A DNA stretch of 64,000 nucleotides. Origin: an uncultured Roseobacter sp. (lineage in GTDB: Bacteria; Pseudomonadota; Alphaproteobacteria; Rhodobacterales; Rhodobacteraceae). Location of the stretch: the NCBI GenBank assembly GCA_947488305.1, contig CANKZM010000008.1:120684-184683 (forward strand). The letters are read 5' to 3'. A model generated the notes under the pieces. It did not search any database and was not told where the DNA came from. It was given only the letters and a program-made list of their open reading frames with translations. Position numbers and translations under genes: made by a program. This document shows positions 17,468 to 26,932 of this stretch, piece after piece; position 1 is the first letter of the stretch; each line of letters starts with the position of its first letter.

Positions 17468-18316
17468 GTGAGCACTACTGTCTTTATCGCGGTGATTGGT
17501 GCCGCCCTTCTACATGCAGCCTGGAACGCTTTGGTAAAGGGCGGGGCCGATAAGAATTTGAGCATGGGCGCCGTGGTGATTGGCCATATGCCGATTGCGA
17601 TCATCCTGCTGCCTTTCGTCCCTCTTCCCGAAGTTGATAGCCTACCGTATCTGTTGGGAGGGATCGTCCTGCATTTCGGGTATCAACTGTTTCTGCTGCA
17701 ATCCTATCGACAGGGCGACTTGACCCAAGTCTACCCTATCGCCCGTGGGTCAGCGCCTCTGATCGTTGCGCTGTTCTCGGTTCTGGTTCTAGGGGTTCAC
17801 CTCGAAGGACCCGAGATCCTTGCTGTTGCAATAATCGGTCTGGGCATCATCAGTTTGGCATTGGTGCGACAAAGCGACGGTCTGCAAAACAGAAATGCTG
17901 CCGCCCTTGCTCTGGTAACAGGGTTTTTCATAGCGGCCTATTCGCTTGTCGATGGATTGGGTGCGCGGATTGCCGGCACGTCTCTAGGGTTTTACTGCTG
18001 GCTTGCAATCGGGAATGGGCTTCTGATGATCGGATATCTCGCGATGACCTCCCCAAAGACGTTGCATGCGCTACCGAAGGGCGGTTTACCCATTCTGTTG
18101 TTGGGCGGAGGCGCATCGTTCATTGCATATGCTCTCGTCACATGGGCGTTCACTCAGGCTCCGATCGCCTTGGTGACGGCATTGCGTGAAACAAGCATCA
18201 TATTCGCTCTCATGATCGGTGTGGTATTCCTGAAGGAGAACCTCAATCTGGTAAAGGTCTTCGCGACGTTTTCCACACTACTCGGTGCGATTTTGCTGAG
18301 GTTCGCCCGATCATGA
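17468..18316 (+). CDS. EamA-family (DMT) transporter
   Basis: This is an inner-membrane protein of 282 residues with about ten helices in two five-helix repeats, the drug/metabolite transporter fold. The first repeat opens AALLHAAWNALVKGG and the second ends ETSIIFALMIGVVFLKENL, both standard EamA segments. I chose the GTG at 17468, which has GAAAGG seven bases upstream (17455-17460) and leaves a short N-terminus ahead of helix 1; an in-frame ATG at 17426 would add 14 residues without a good ribosome site. The substrate is unknown. Downstream lies integrase debris. Confidence 0.85.
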   Translation: MSTTVFIAVIGAALLHAAWNALVKGGADKNLSMGAVVIGHMPIAIILLPFVPLPEVDSLPYLLGGIVLHFGYQLFLLQSYRQGDLTQVYPIARGSAPLIVALFSVLVLGVHLEGPEILAVAIIGLGIISLALVRQSDGLQNRNAAALALVTGFFIAAYSLVDGLGARIAGTSLGFYCWLAIGNGLLMIGYLAMTSPKTLHALPKGGLPILLLGGGASFIAYALVTWAFTQAPIALVTALRETSIIFALMIGVVFLKENLNLVKVFATFSTLLGAILLRFARS

Positions 18317-18370
18317 AGCTCGTCGCAATCTCGGACTCGCACCGCGACGGGTATATTGCATGAGCGATGG

Positions 18371-18538
18371 CTACACCTGCGATTGGTGGCATTGAACAGC
18401 GCAGCTGACCACCATCCGCACGACCCAGCGCAGTGCGCCGAAGGGGTCGACCACGAGATAAAGCTCGTTCCCATCCCCATGCCGCCCAGCGCCAAGGTTC
18501 TCAACCAGTTTCTTTGTCAGTTTTCCAGTTAGCGTCAT
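18371..18538 (-). pseudogene. N-terminal fragment of a phage-type integrase
   Basis: From the ATG at 18538 the minus strand encodes about 36 residues that match the Arm-DNA-binding (DUF4102) opening of P4-type tyrosine integrases: LTKKLVENLGAGRHGDG followed by NELYLVVDPFGALRWVVR. After this the similarity ends and the frame closes at 18371. The catalytic domain is absent. It is a relic of a past integration. Confidence 0.7.
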
Positions 18539-18687
18539 TTCAGAAATACCACACTAGATACCACCCTAGGGACGCAAATAGATATCATCGAAAACACTCA
18601 AGGTAATGATGAAACGACACAAACGCCTGCGATGCAGGGTAAAAGGCCACTCAAGGCGACCAGGTCAAATTGAGGAAAGCGCGGTGG

Positions 18688-18709
18688 TGGCGGACCGAGG
18701 AGGATTCAA
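18688..18709 (-). other. Possible degenerate tRNA 3' end (attachment-site relic)
   Basis: The minus strand reads a T-loop-like TTGAATCC, then CTCCTCGGTCC, a G discriminator and CCA, which resembles the last 22 bases of a serine-type tRNA with a damaged T-arm. It lies 150 bases beyond the integrase fragment. The match is short and imperfect. Confidence 0.25.
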
Positions 18710-18845
18710 CCACAAACTGCTACACACAAATTTCGTGTTTTATTTCAGATAATTAAAGATATTCAGACATCTTGCCTTCGAGCTCTCTATGAGGGATTTC
18801 ATGCGGGACACAAACGACCCATAAGAAACATTCACCATCCAGTTC

Positions 18846-18925
18846 CGATGCTGCGGTCGCAGCCCGCTTTGCAGTCATTCGCCGCGAATGCAAAATCTAG
18901 GGCGTGCCAAACTCACAGATCGCGG
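18846..18925 (+). repeat. Dispersed intergenic repeat, copy A
   Basis: This copy begins CGATGCTGCGGTCGCAGCCC at 18846 and continues with a TTTGC...CATTCGC segment. Four more degenerate copies of the same core lie at 43912, 45885, 54008 and 57451. This copy and the 54008 copy also share a downstream tail around AACTCACA and CGCGGAC. Confidence 0.55.
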
Positions 18926-19073
18926 ACAGAACTGGCATTCGAACCGTGCACAAACTGTAGCCGTTCAGGACCATTGATCAAAGGTCCGCACAGGGTTCGT
19001 TACACTTCGACGCCTCATGTAAGTGGAAAGACCGCTAGGATTGGCGAACTGGATTACCGTTCGCCAAGGTGGA

Positions 19074-19716
19074 TCAGAGGTCGACGCGCACGGCGATGCT
19101 CAAAGCGTCTTCCAGTTCAACGCCAAGGTGGCGCACAGCGCTGTCGGCCTTGGTGTGACCGAGCAGCAGTTGCACTGCGCGGAGGTTGCCGGTCTTGCGA
19201 TGTATTTCCGCGGCCTTTGTCCGGCGAAGCGAATTTGTGCCATATCCACTGGGCTCTAACCCTATTGCTGTTACCCAGTCGCGGACGAGCCGACCGTACT
19301 GGCGTGTCGAGATGTGCGGCCGATCGTGGAAACGGCTTGGGAACACGAACCTGCACGCAACCATAGCGGGTGGCTTGACCCAGGCCAGGACAGTTTCGCG
19401 CGTGTTTTCCGTTAACTCGAATTGAACAGGTCGCTTCGTTTTGCTCTGGATGCAAGAAATCCGCTCGCGCACGCGATCATGCTTTACGAGATCCGCGACG
19501 GCGAGCCGGACCAGATCACATCCCCGCAGTTTGCTGTCGATGGCGACGTTGAATGACGTTGAATAAGGCGAGGTCGCGAAGATTGCCCGCAAGTTCGAGC
19601 CGCGAGCGGATGGCCCAGACCTGTTTTGGCGGCAAAGGTCGTTTCTGACCAACGATGCGCCCCTTGTTCCAAGCCTTGCGTTTTGGGGTGACGGCGGGAA
19701 GTTGGGCTCTTGGCAT
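19074..19716 (-). pseudogene. Tyrosine recombinase broken by a 10-bp tandem duplication
   Basis: This is a site-specific recombinase of about 210 residues whose reading frame is split. The N-terminal part from the ATG at 19716 (MPRAQLPAVTPKRKAW...RDLALFNV) shifts frame at 19545-19564, where GACGTTGAAT occurs twice in a row. The rest continues in another frame (AIDSKLRGCDLVRL...RRTKAAEIHRKTGNLRAVQL, LLGHTKADSAVRHLGVELE). Removing one 10-base copy restores one frame of 211 codons including the stop. The catalytic Arg (RRTK), His (LLGHTK) and terminal region are still recognisable, so the break is recent. Confidence 0.85.
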
Positions 19717-20143
19717 GATATGCCCTCAGATCCTCCCTCCGCGACCAGCCATCAGCACCGTGCTGACAGTGCGATTGTACAAGCAGAGTCAAACCCCGTT
19801 TTCGAACGGCAATGGAAAGTTCGATTTCTGCGAACGCGTTGGCGCATCTGAGCCCATCTAGCTGATGCTGTGCTATAAATAGTGGTCGGAGGTCTTCCAA
19901 AAAGCGGCAATTCGTCAACTATTTCTGCGTCGGGCCCGTGATGGATTGGACAGGTTATTTCATAGTATCAAGGGTTTAATAAGCATTGCGTGGATTAGAT
20001 GAACTACATGAAGTCGTCTTCTGGCATGCTCTGTCCGGTGTCTGGCAACGCGCTATTGGGAGGTTGTAACGCTGTCTTTCTTGTGTGTCCCAATTCCATC
20101 GGAAAGCAGGCCCAAAACCTTGGCCAAAGCTGCTGCACCGCGC
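19717..20143. other. Non-coding gap between integrase relic and LysR gene
   Basis: This is about 427 bases with no recognised gene on either strand. It holds the upstream region of the broken recombinase and the 3' flank of the LysR gene. Confidence 0.5.
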
Positions 20144-21094
20144 CTACTTTCTCCACAGCATATTTCTCTCTTGCTCGCCGATTGTATGTGACAGGCTGGC
20201 AAACTCCTGTTTGATGTATTTGCGAAACCGCACAACGGCGGGGCGCTCTGGCCGGTCAATCCGACGCAGAAGACCTAGTTGACGCTCGGGGTGTTCGATG
20301 CGGATTGGAAGGGCGATCAGGCTCTTGAGGTGTTTTTGCAGGAAGACCACCGAGTAGGGTAACACGGTCAGGCTGTCCGACCCCTTCAGGACATTCATGA
20401 CTGAGACCAGTGAGCCGCCGGAAAAACTGACTTTGAAATCTGTGATGCCAATACCCTTCAGGACTTTTTGTAGATCCTCATAAAGTGGACTGTCCGGTGG
20501 CGGTGCAATCCATGGATAGGCAACGATGTCCTCAAGTTTGAGGGATGTCTTGCGGGCCAGCGGATGATTGGGCGCGCATGCGATGACATTCCGACCCGGC
20601 AGGATGGCTTCGAAATCATACCCAGGTGGTACGTGATCGTTCTTCATCGGGCAGATGGCCAGGTCGATATTTCCGGCGGCCAATTGCTCCATAAGCCCAG
20701 ATGCATATCCGTAGGACTGATCGATACGCACGTCGGGAAAGGCGACTTGAAAGCCCGCGATCATGTTGGAGATCACACCATCCATGAAGATCGGGCTGCC
20801 TGCGACCCGGGCGGTGCCGGACTTGCCACCGGCGTATTTTATCACGGCTTGCGACGCGCGCTCGGTGGCATCAAATATGTCGCGTCCTTCAGCAGCGAGC
20901 GTAAGACACAGTTCGGTGGGACGCAGTGGGCGACGCCCTTTTTCAAAAAGCCGCGAACCGATGCGGGCCTCGAGCATGGAAATCGTTCGCGAAACGCTGG
21001 GCTGCGATTTGCCCAGAACTGCGGCACCTTCTGTCAACCCTCCGGCGCTGACAACTGCGGACAGTATTTCCAGATGGCTGGGATCAATCTTCAT
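20144..21094 (-). CDS. LysR-family regulator of the hydroxyquinol operon
   Basis: This is a 316-residue regulator with an N-terminal winged helix (residues ~5-65, AAVLGKSQPSVSRTISMLEARIG) and a substrate-binding-fold effector domain. It is divergent from the maleylacetate reductase gene, with 84 bases between the two starts that contain a perfect 8-bp dyad (21125-21148). This layout is standard for LysR control of aromatic catabolic operons, where the inducer is usually a pathway intermediate. The inducer here is unknown. Confidence 0.9.
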   Translation of the reverse strand: MKIDPSHLEILSAVVSAGGLTEGAAVLGKSQPSVSRTISMLEARIGSRLFEKGRRPLRPTELCLTLAAEGRDIFDATERASQAVIKYAGGKSGTARVAGSPIFMDGVISNMIAGFQVAFPDVRIDQSYGYASGLMEQLAAGNIDLAICPMKNDHVPPGYDFEAILPGRNVIACAPNHPLARKTSLKLEDIVAYPWIAPPPDSPLYEDLQKVLKGIGITDFKVSFSGGSLVSVMNVLKGSDSLTVLPYSVVFLQKHLKSLIALPIRIEHPERQLGLLRRIDRPERPAVVRFRKYIKQEFASLSHTIGEQERNMLWRK

Positions 21095-21124
21095 AACGTA
21101 GAGTTATATTAATCCCTCCCAATT

Positions 21125-21148
21125 CGATCAAGTTCCAATTCTTGATCG
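21125..21148. promoter_or_regulatory. Candidate LysR operator of the catabolic operon
   Basis: A perfect inverted repeat, CGATCAAG at 21125-21132 and CTTGATCG at 21141-21148 with an 8-base spacer, lies between the divergent LysR and maleylacetate reductase genes, 30 bases before the latter's start. The dyad is seen; the binding protein is inferred from position. Confidence 0.5.
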
Positions 21149-21178
21149 ATTAAGAAAGTGTCAAAGGAGAACGCCGTA

Positions 21179-22249
21179 GTGACGCAAGCTGAGAAATCTA
21201 AGCCGATTGCGGATCAGGTACGCATTCAATTTGGCGCAGGCACACGCAAGACCATTGCATTTGAAGTTTCGCGCTTGGGTGCAAGTCGGGCGCTGATCCT
21301 GTCAACGCCAGAGCAATCCGACATGGCTGCAGAAATTGCCGCCAAGCTGGGAAAAGCGGCAGCGGGCGTCTTCTGCAAGGCGGCGATGCATACACCTGTC
21401 TCGGTATCGCAAGAGGCGTTAGAACATCTTGAGGCATGCAAAGCGGATTGCCTTGTCGCGATCGGTGGTGGATCGACGACGGGTCTGGGCAAGGCACTAG
21501 CCTACCGCACGGATCTGCCTCAGATCGTGATCCCGACGACCTATGCGGGCAGCGAAGCAACGCCGATCCTTGGCCAGACGGAAGCTGGCGTCAAAACCAC
21601 GTTGAGCGATCCGAAGGTCCTGCCCGAGGTCATTTTGTATGACCCCGAACTTGTCGTGACGTTGCCCGTGGGGATGACGGTGACGTCGGGCCTGAATGCG
21701 ATGGCCCACGCCGCCGAGGCGCTTTATGCCGAGAACCGCTCAGCGGCATCAGATGAATTGGCCATCCAGGGGCTGGAAGCCTTTGTGAAAGGACTGCCAA
21801 GGGTCACTGCCAACCCCGTAGATCTGGACGCGCGCGAGGTCACGTTGCGTGGGGCATGGGCCTGTGGAACTGTCTTGGGACAGGTTGGAATGGGGTTACA
21901 CCACAAGCTGTGTCACACACTCGGTGGCTCTTTTGATCTTCCGCATGCGCAGACGCACGCGATTATTCTACCCCACGCGATTGCCTACAATGCGCGAAGC
22001 GCGGCTACAGAGTTGGCCCCGATTGCAGCCCTTCTTGGCGGGGATAATGCCGGGGTTGCGCTCTACGACTTTGCCAAGTCGCTGGGCGCACCACTGGCGC
22101 TGCGCGATCTTGGCCTGAAAGAGGCCGACCTCGACCAGGCCACGGAACTGGCCACATCAAAACCCTATCCGAACCCGCATCCTGTCACGGCCCCCGATAT
22201 TCGCGCGCTGCTGCAGGCGGCATGGGCCGGGGACACACCTGTCATCTAA
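21179..22249 (+). CDS. Maleylacetate reductase
   Basis: This is a cytoplasmic NAD(P)H-dependent reductase of 356 residues in the iron-type alcohol dehydrogenase superfamily, converting maleylacetate to 3-oxoadipate. Cofactor-binding AIGGGSTTGLGKA is followed by PTTYAGSEATPILGQT and the region GLHHKLCHTLGGSFDLPHAQ with THAIILPH, all typical of maleylacetate reductases. I chose the GTG at 21179, nine bases after AAAGGAG (21163-21169), over an in-frame GTG at 21158 that precedes that site. It is the first gene of the catabolic operon, and the ring-cleavage enzyme that makes its substrate is encoded at 28700. Confidence 0.9.
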   Translation: MTQAEKSKPIADQVRIQFGAGTRKTIAFEVSRLGASRALILSTPEQSDMAAEIAAKLGKAAAGVFCKAAMHTPVSVSQEALEHLEACKADCLVAIGGGSTTGLGKALAYRTDLPQIVIPTTYAGSEATPILGQTEAGVKTTLSDPKVLPEVILYDPELVVTLPVGMTVTSGLNAMAHAAEALYAENRSAASDELAIQGLEAFVKGLPRVTANPVDLDAREVTLRGAWACGTVLGQVGMGLHHKLCHTLGGSFDLPHAQTHAIILPHAIAYNARSAATELAPIAALLGGDNAGVALYDFAKSLGAPLALRDLGLKEADLDQATELATSKPYPNPHPVTAPDIRALLQAAWAGDTPVI

Positions 22250-22276
22250 AGAGAAAGACGTCTGGGAGGACACCAC

Positions 22277-23551
22277 ATGATTACGCGACGCAAACTGCTG
22301 AAATCCTCGGCGGCGACGGGACTTACGCTGGCCGCAAGCGGGCTGGCGGCACCGGCGCTTGCGCAGGGGGCAAAGATACGCCTAGGCTATGTCAGCCCGC
22401 AGTCAGGGCCGTTGGCGGCGTTTTCCGAGGCGGATCAATTCATTATTGACGGGTTCCTTGGCTCCGAGGCGGGCGCGAATTTCGAGGTGATCGTCAAGGA
22501 CAGCCAGTCCAACCCGAACCGCGCTGCAGAAGTTGCCAAGGAATTGATCCTCGACGACGAGATCGACATGATGCTGGTCTCTTCAACGCCCGAGACGACA
22601 AACCCAGTCGCCACAACATGCGAGGCCGAAGAGATCCCTGTGATTTCGACAGTGGCTCCCTGGCAGCCATATTTCATTGGCCAGCAAGGCAATCCCGGCG
22701 ATCCCGGCTCATGGCGCCCGTTTGATTTCAGCTTCCATTTCTTCTGGGGGCTGGAGGATGTGATCAGCACCTTTACCGCCATGTGGAACCAACTCGACAC
22801 CAACAAACAAGTTGGGGGGCTGTTCCCGAATGATGGCGACGGCAATGCTTGGGGTGATCCAAACGTGGGCTTCCCGCAACCGTTGGCCGCTCGAGGCTAC
22901 GGGCTGACCGATCCGGGCCGCTACCAGAACCTGACGGATGATTTCAGCGCGCAGATCAATGCGTTCAAGGCAGGGAATTGCGAAATCGTTACCGGTGTGC
23001 CGATCCCACCTGATTTCACAACTTTCTGGACCCAAGCCAAACAGCAGGGGTTCACGCCCAAAGCCGCCAGCATCGGCAAGGCGATCCTGTTTCCGCAAGC
23101 AGTCGAGGCTTTGGGCGATCAGGGCCACAACCTGAGCTCCGAGGTATGGTGGTCACCTTCGCACCCGTTCGTATCCTCGCTGACCGGCCAATCGGCGGGC
23201 GATCTGGCCACAGGTTACGAGGCAGCGACAGGCAAGCAATGGACCCAACCCATTGGCTTTGTGCACGCGCTGTTCGAGATGGCGGCAGACGTTATGGGAC
23301 GGGTTGAAGACAGCCGCGATCCCGATGAGGTATCCGCCGCTATAGCCGCGTCTCAGCTGAATTCAATCGTTGGACGCGTCGCGTTCGACGGAGCTGGTCT
23401 GCCACCCTTTGCAGCAACGAACGTCGCGAAGACTCCGCTCGTTGGTGGCCAATGGCGTCTGAACGGCGAGGCCGGATACGATCTGGTCATCGTTGACAAC
23501 TCCGATCACCCCGACATCCCGACCGGCGGCACAATGGAAGCCATCGTTTGA
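22277..23551 (+). CDS. ABC transporter substrate-binding protein, branched-chain amino acid type
   Basis: This is a periplasmic binding protein of 424 residues. It has a twin-arginine-like signal (RRKLLKSSAATGLTLAASG) ending near ALAQ, then the LivJ-type mature start IRLGYVSPQSGPLAAFSEAD. Relatives of this size often bind aromatic acids or amides rather than leucine. It lies 27 bases after maleylacetate reductase and before the cognate ATPases and permeases, so its ligand is probably the phenolic compound degraded by this operon. Confidence 0.9.
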   Translation: MITRRKLLKSSAATGLTLAASGLAAPALAQGAKIRLGYVSPQSGPLAAFSEADQFIIDGFLGSEAGANFEVIVKDSQSNPNRAAEVAKELILDDEIDMMLVSSTPETTNPVATTCEAEEIPVISTVAPWQPYFIGQQGNPGDPGSWRPFDFSFHFFWGLEDVISTFTAMWNQLDTNKQVGGLFPNDGDGNAWGDPNVGFPQPLAARGYGLTDPGRYQNLTDDFSAQINAFKAGNCEIVTGVPIPPDFTTFWTQAKQQGFTPKAASIGKAILFPQAVEALGDQGHNLSSEVWWSPSHPFVSSLTGQSAGDLATGYEAATGKQWTQPIGFVHALFEMAADVMGRVEDSRDPDEVSAAIAASQLNSIVGRVAFDGAGLPPFAATNVAKTPLVGGQWRLNGEAGYDLVIVDNSDHPDIPTGGTMEAIV

Positions 23552-23597
23552 TCCACTTTGGGGGCAGGTTTGATCCGGCCCCGACAGGAAAGTAATC

Positions 23598-24314
23598 ATG
23601 ATCCTTGCGCTTGAAAACGTATCCAAGTCCTTCGGGGCTTTGACAGTGACCGACGATGTCACGTTTGAGGTTCCACAGGGGCAGGCCCTGGGCATCATCG
23701 GACCCAACGGGGCGGGCAAATCGACCCTGTTCAATCTGATCACAGGCAACCTGCGTTCGGATCAGGGCAGCATCCATTTCGAGGGCCGCGATGTCACCCG
23801 CGTCTCGGCCATGGAACGGTGTCTGACGGGCATCGGTCGGTCGTTTCAGATCCCGCAGCCCTTCGAGAAACTGACCGTCTTTGAGAACCTTGTTGTGGCC
23901 GCCACCCATGGCCGCAACCTCAGCGAAGCGGCGGTGTTGGACGAGTGTGCCGACATTCTTTTGCGCACGGAACTCATCGGGCGGGCTAATACCCCGGCTG
24001 GGCAGCTTTCCTTGCTCGAACGCAAGCGTTTGGAGCTGTCCCGCGCCATGGCCACACAGCCCAAGCTTCTGTTGCTTGATGAAATCGCAGGTGGACTGAC
24101 CGAAGGCGAGTGTCAGGCGCTGATTGCCACGATCAAGGACATCCACGCGCAAGGGGTCACGATCATCTGGATCGAACATGTGCTGCACGCGCTGACCTCC
24201 GTGGTGGAACGACTTCTGGTTCTGGATTTTGGTAAGATCATAGGCATCGGCGAGCCCGACGCGATCATGGGCTCCAAAGAGGTGCAGGAGATTTATCTGG
24301 GGATCGAAGTCTGA
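23598..24314 (+). CDS. ABC transporter ATPase, LivG type
   Basis: This is a 238-residue ATPase with Walker A IIGPNGAGKSTLFNLITG, a signature replaced by the variant LSLLERKRLELSRAMA, and Walker B KLLLLDEIAGGLTEGE. The family normally has LSYGEQRRLEIARAL, so LSLLERKRLEL is a divergent but family-typical form for aromatic-substrate systems. It overlaps the next ATPase gene by one base. It powers the LivHM-type channel encoded downstream. Confidence 0.92.
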   Translation: MILALENVSKSFGALTVTDDVTFEVPQGQALGIIGPNGAGKSTLFNLITGNLRSDQGSIHFEGRDVTRVSAMERCLTGIGRSFQIPQPFEKLTVFENLVVAATHGRNLSEAAVLDECADILLRTELIGRANTPAGQLSLLERKRLELSRAMATQPKLLLLDEIAGGLTEGECQALIATIKDIHAQGVTIIWIEHVLHALTSVVERLLVLDFGKIIGIGEPDAIMGSKEVQEIYLGIEV

Positions 24315-25021
24315 TGGCGTTGTTGCAGACAGAAGGGCTGACCGCCCATTACGGTGACTTTCAGGCTCTGTTCGGTGTGGATATCGCGCTGAACGAGGCC
24401 GAGGTCGTGGCGATCATCGGGGCCAATGGGGCGGGCAAGACGACGCTTATGCGCTCGATTTCTGGCGTTCTGCGCAACGCCCCCTCGATGGTTCAGTTTG
24501 ACGGGGCGGTTATTGGGAACCAGCCAGCAGACGAGATCATGGCGCAAGGCGTTGCGATGGTGCCGGAAGGGCGCAAGCTGTTCCCGTCGCTGAGCGTCGA
24601 GGAAAACCTGCTGATCGGCACCTACGGACGCAAGACAGGTGGGCATTGGTCGCTTGAGACGATCTATGACCTGTTCCCGATCCTGCGCGAGAAGCGCAAC
24701 AATCCGGGCACGGCACTCTCGGGCGGTCAGCAGCAGATGGTCGCCATCGGCCGCGCGTTGATGAGCAACCCACGGGTTCTGCTCTGTGATGAGATCAGCC
24801 TTGGCCTCGCCCCGGTGGTGATCAAGGACATTTACAAGGCGGTGCCTGCGATCAAGGCGGCGGGCGCGTCGCTGATCGTGGTTGAGCAGGATATCGGGCA
24901 GGCGATGGCCGTGGCCGACCGCGTCTATTGCATGATGGAAGGCCGGGTGACCTTGTCGGGCACGCCCGAGAGCCTCAACCGCGAGGCCATCCACGATGCA
25001 TATTTCGGAGCGGCAGCATGA
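24314..25021 (+). CDS. ABC transporter ATPase, LivF type
   Basis: This is a 235-residue ATPase with Walker A IIGANGAGKTTLMRSISG, the LivF marker VPEGRKLFPSLSVEENL, signature LSGGQQQMVAIGRAL and Walker B VLLCDEISLGLAP. Its start overlaps the LivG-type stop and its own stop overlaps the next start (ATGA at 25018-25021). Confidence 0.93.
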   Translation: MALLQTEGLTAHYGDFQALFGVDIALNEAEVVAIIGANGAGKTTLMRSISGVLRNAPSMVQFDGAVIGNQPADEIMAQGVAMVPEGRKLFPSLSVEENLLIGTYGRKTGGHWSLETIYDLFPILREKRNNPGTALSGGQQQMVAIGRALMSNPRVLLCDEISLGLAPVVIKDIYKAVPAIKAAGASLIVVEQDIGQAMAVADRVYCMMEGRVTLSGTPESLNREAIHDAYFGAAA

Positions 25022-25881
25022 TCTGGGTGGATACAATTGTGCAGGGGATCCTGTTGGGCGGGCTGTATGCGCTTTTTGCGGCAGGTCTGAGCCTCGTGTT
25101 CGGGATCATGCGGCTGGTCAATCTGGCCCATGGCGATTTGATCGTGATGGGCGCCTATCTGATCCTTGTGCTGGTGACGCTGCTTGGGCTATCGCCCTTC
25201 ATTGCGGTTCTGGTTGCAATGCCGTTGATGTTCGCCCTCGGATGGGGGCTGCAGAAATTCCTGCTCAACCGGACACTTGGCGACGATATCCTGCCACCGC
25301 TTCTCGTCACGTTCGGCCTTTCCATCGTGCTGCAAAATGCGCTGCTTGAGGGGTTCTCTGCCGACAGCCAGCGCCTGCCGACGGATGCGCTGACGACGGC
25401 ATCGGTGCAGCTTGGTTCGATCTCGCTGGGGGTGATGCCGCTCCTGACCTTTGCCTCGGCCATTCTGGTGATCGTGGGGTTGAACCAGTTGTTCTATCGC
25501 ACCTCGCTGGGACGCGCGTTTCGGGCGACGTCTGACGATGCGGTGACGGCCAGCCTGATGGGGATCAAGCCTGCGAACATCTTTGCCGTGGCCACGGGCA
25601 TCGCGTTGATCATCGTGACGATTGCGGCGCTTTACCTTGGGTTGCGGTCCAATTTCGACCCCAACATCGGACCTGCGCGGCTGATCTATGCCTTTGAGGC
25701 GGTGATCATCGGCGGCCTTGGCTCGCTTTGGGGAACCCTCATCGGCGGGATCATCATCGGTGTCGCGCAAACCGTCGGCGCCGCGATCAACCCCGAATGG
25801 CAAATCCTGGCCGGACATATCGCGTTTCTGGTGGTGCTTCTGATCCGCCCGCGCGGGCTTTTTCCAAGGGCACATGACTGA
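25018..25881 (+). CDS. ABC transporter permease, LivH type
   Basis: This is an inner-membrane permease of 287 residues with about eight helices. It opens with the family start IVQGILLGGLYALFAAGLSL, followed by FGIMRLVNLAHGDLIVMGAY. The ATG at 25018 is fixed by ATGA overlap with the ATPase gene. It forms the transport channel with the following LivM-type protein. Confidence 0.93.
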   Translation: MIWVDTIVQGILLGGLYALFAAGLSLVFGIMRLVNLAHGDLIVMGAYLILVLVTLLGLSPFIAVLVAMPLMFALGWGLQKFLLNRTLGDDILPPLLVTFGLSIVLQNALLEGFSADSQRLPTDALTTASVQLGSISLGVMPLLTFASAILVIVGLNQLFYRTSLGRAFRATSDDAVTASLMGIKPANIFAVATGIALIIVTIAALYLGLRSNFDPNIGPARLIYAFEAVIIGGLGSLWGTLIGGIIIGVAQTVGAAINPEWQILAGHIAFLVVLLIRPRGLFPRAHD

Positions 25882-26930
25882 TGGCTTACACGGTTCAAAC
25901 ACGCACGCGGGCCTCTGGCATAGCCGCGATCATTGGCGCAGGGGTCCTGATGGCACTGGTCTGCCTGCCCCTCTTTGCCAGCCGGAGCCTGATACAGGAT
26001 ATGTTTTTGATCCTGACCATGCTGGTGCTGGCGCAGTTCTGGAACCTTTTGGCAGGCTATGGCGGGCTGGTCAGCATCGGGCAACAGGCCTTTGTCGGCA
26101 TGGGCGCCTATACCTTGTTTGGCGTGGTCATTCTGGGCGGGGTCGATCCCGTCGCGGCGATCCTGTTTTCCGGGATCGGCGCGCTGATCATCGCTGTCCC
26201 AACAGCCTTTTTCGCCTTCCGCCTTAACGGGGCCTATTTTGCCATCGGCACTTGGGTCATTGCCGAGGTCGTACGGCTACTTGTTGCGCAATGGAAAACG
26301 CTGGGCGGCGGGACCGGCACGTCCCTGCCGCGCGAGGCCACCCGCGAGATGTGGTTTGTCGAGGGGATCGAGACCCTGTTTGGGGTCCGGTCCGCTGCCG
26401 CGCGCGACATACTGGCGTACTGGCTGGCCCTTGCACTGGCTGTGGCGACCATTGGCGGCATCTACTGGCTTTTGCGCACGCGGCGTGGGCTGGCTTTGGC
26501 GGCCGTGCGCGACAACATCGAGGCAGCTAAATCCGTAGGTGTCGACGCGGTACGGATGAAGTGGGTTGTGTTCCTGACGTCGGCCTTCGGCACGGGGCTG
26601 ACAGGCGGGTTGATCTATATGCAAAAGGCGCGGATCAGCCCGGACGCGGCCTTCAGCGTCACCGACTGGACGGCCTATGTGATCTTTATTGTCGTCATCG
26701 GCGGCATCGGCACCATCGAAGGCCCGATCATCGGTGTGCTGATCTTCTTCCTTCTGCAATCCCTGCTGGCCGATTTCGGCAGCTGGTACCTGATGACGCT
26801 TGGTGTGCTCGCGATCACCATCATGCTGGTCGCACCACGCGGTCTTTGGGGCCTGCTGTCGGAACGCACCGGCCTTCACCTTTTTCCCGTCCGGCGTCGG
26901 CTGGTCGCCCCCAAAACATCGGAGACATGA
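25881..26930 (+). CDS. ABC transporter permease, LivM type
   Basis: This is an inner-membrane permease of 349 residues with about ten helices. The family block FWNLLAGYGGLVSIGQQAFV is near residue 52, and GIGTIEGPIIGVLIFFLLQ near residue 275. Its ATG overlaps the LivH stop by one base. The next gene starts two bases after its stop, tying uptake tightly to the catabolic enzymes. Confidence 0.93.
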   Translation: MAYTVQTRTRASGIAAIIGAGVLMALVCLPLFASRSLIQDMFLILTMLVLAQFWNLLAGYGGLVSIGQQAFVGMGAYTLFGVVILGGVDPVAAILFSGIGALIIAVPTAFFAFRLNGAYFAIGTWVIAEVVRLLVAQWKTLGGGTGTSLPREATREMWFVEGIETLFGVRSAAARDILAYWLALALAVATIGGIYWLLRTRRGLALAAVRDNIEAAKSVGVDAVRMKWVVFLTSAFGTGLTGGLIYMQKARISPDAAFSVTDWTAYVIFIVVIGGIGTIEGPIIGVLIFFLLQSLLADFGSWYLMTLGVLAITIMLVAPRGLWGLLSERTGLHLFPVRRRLVAPKTSET

Positions 26931-26932
26931 AC

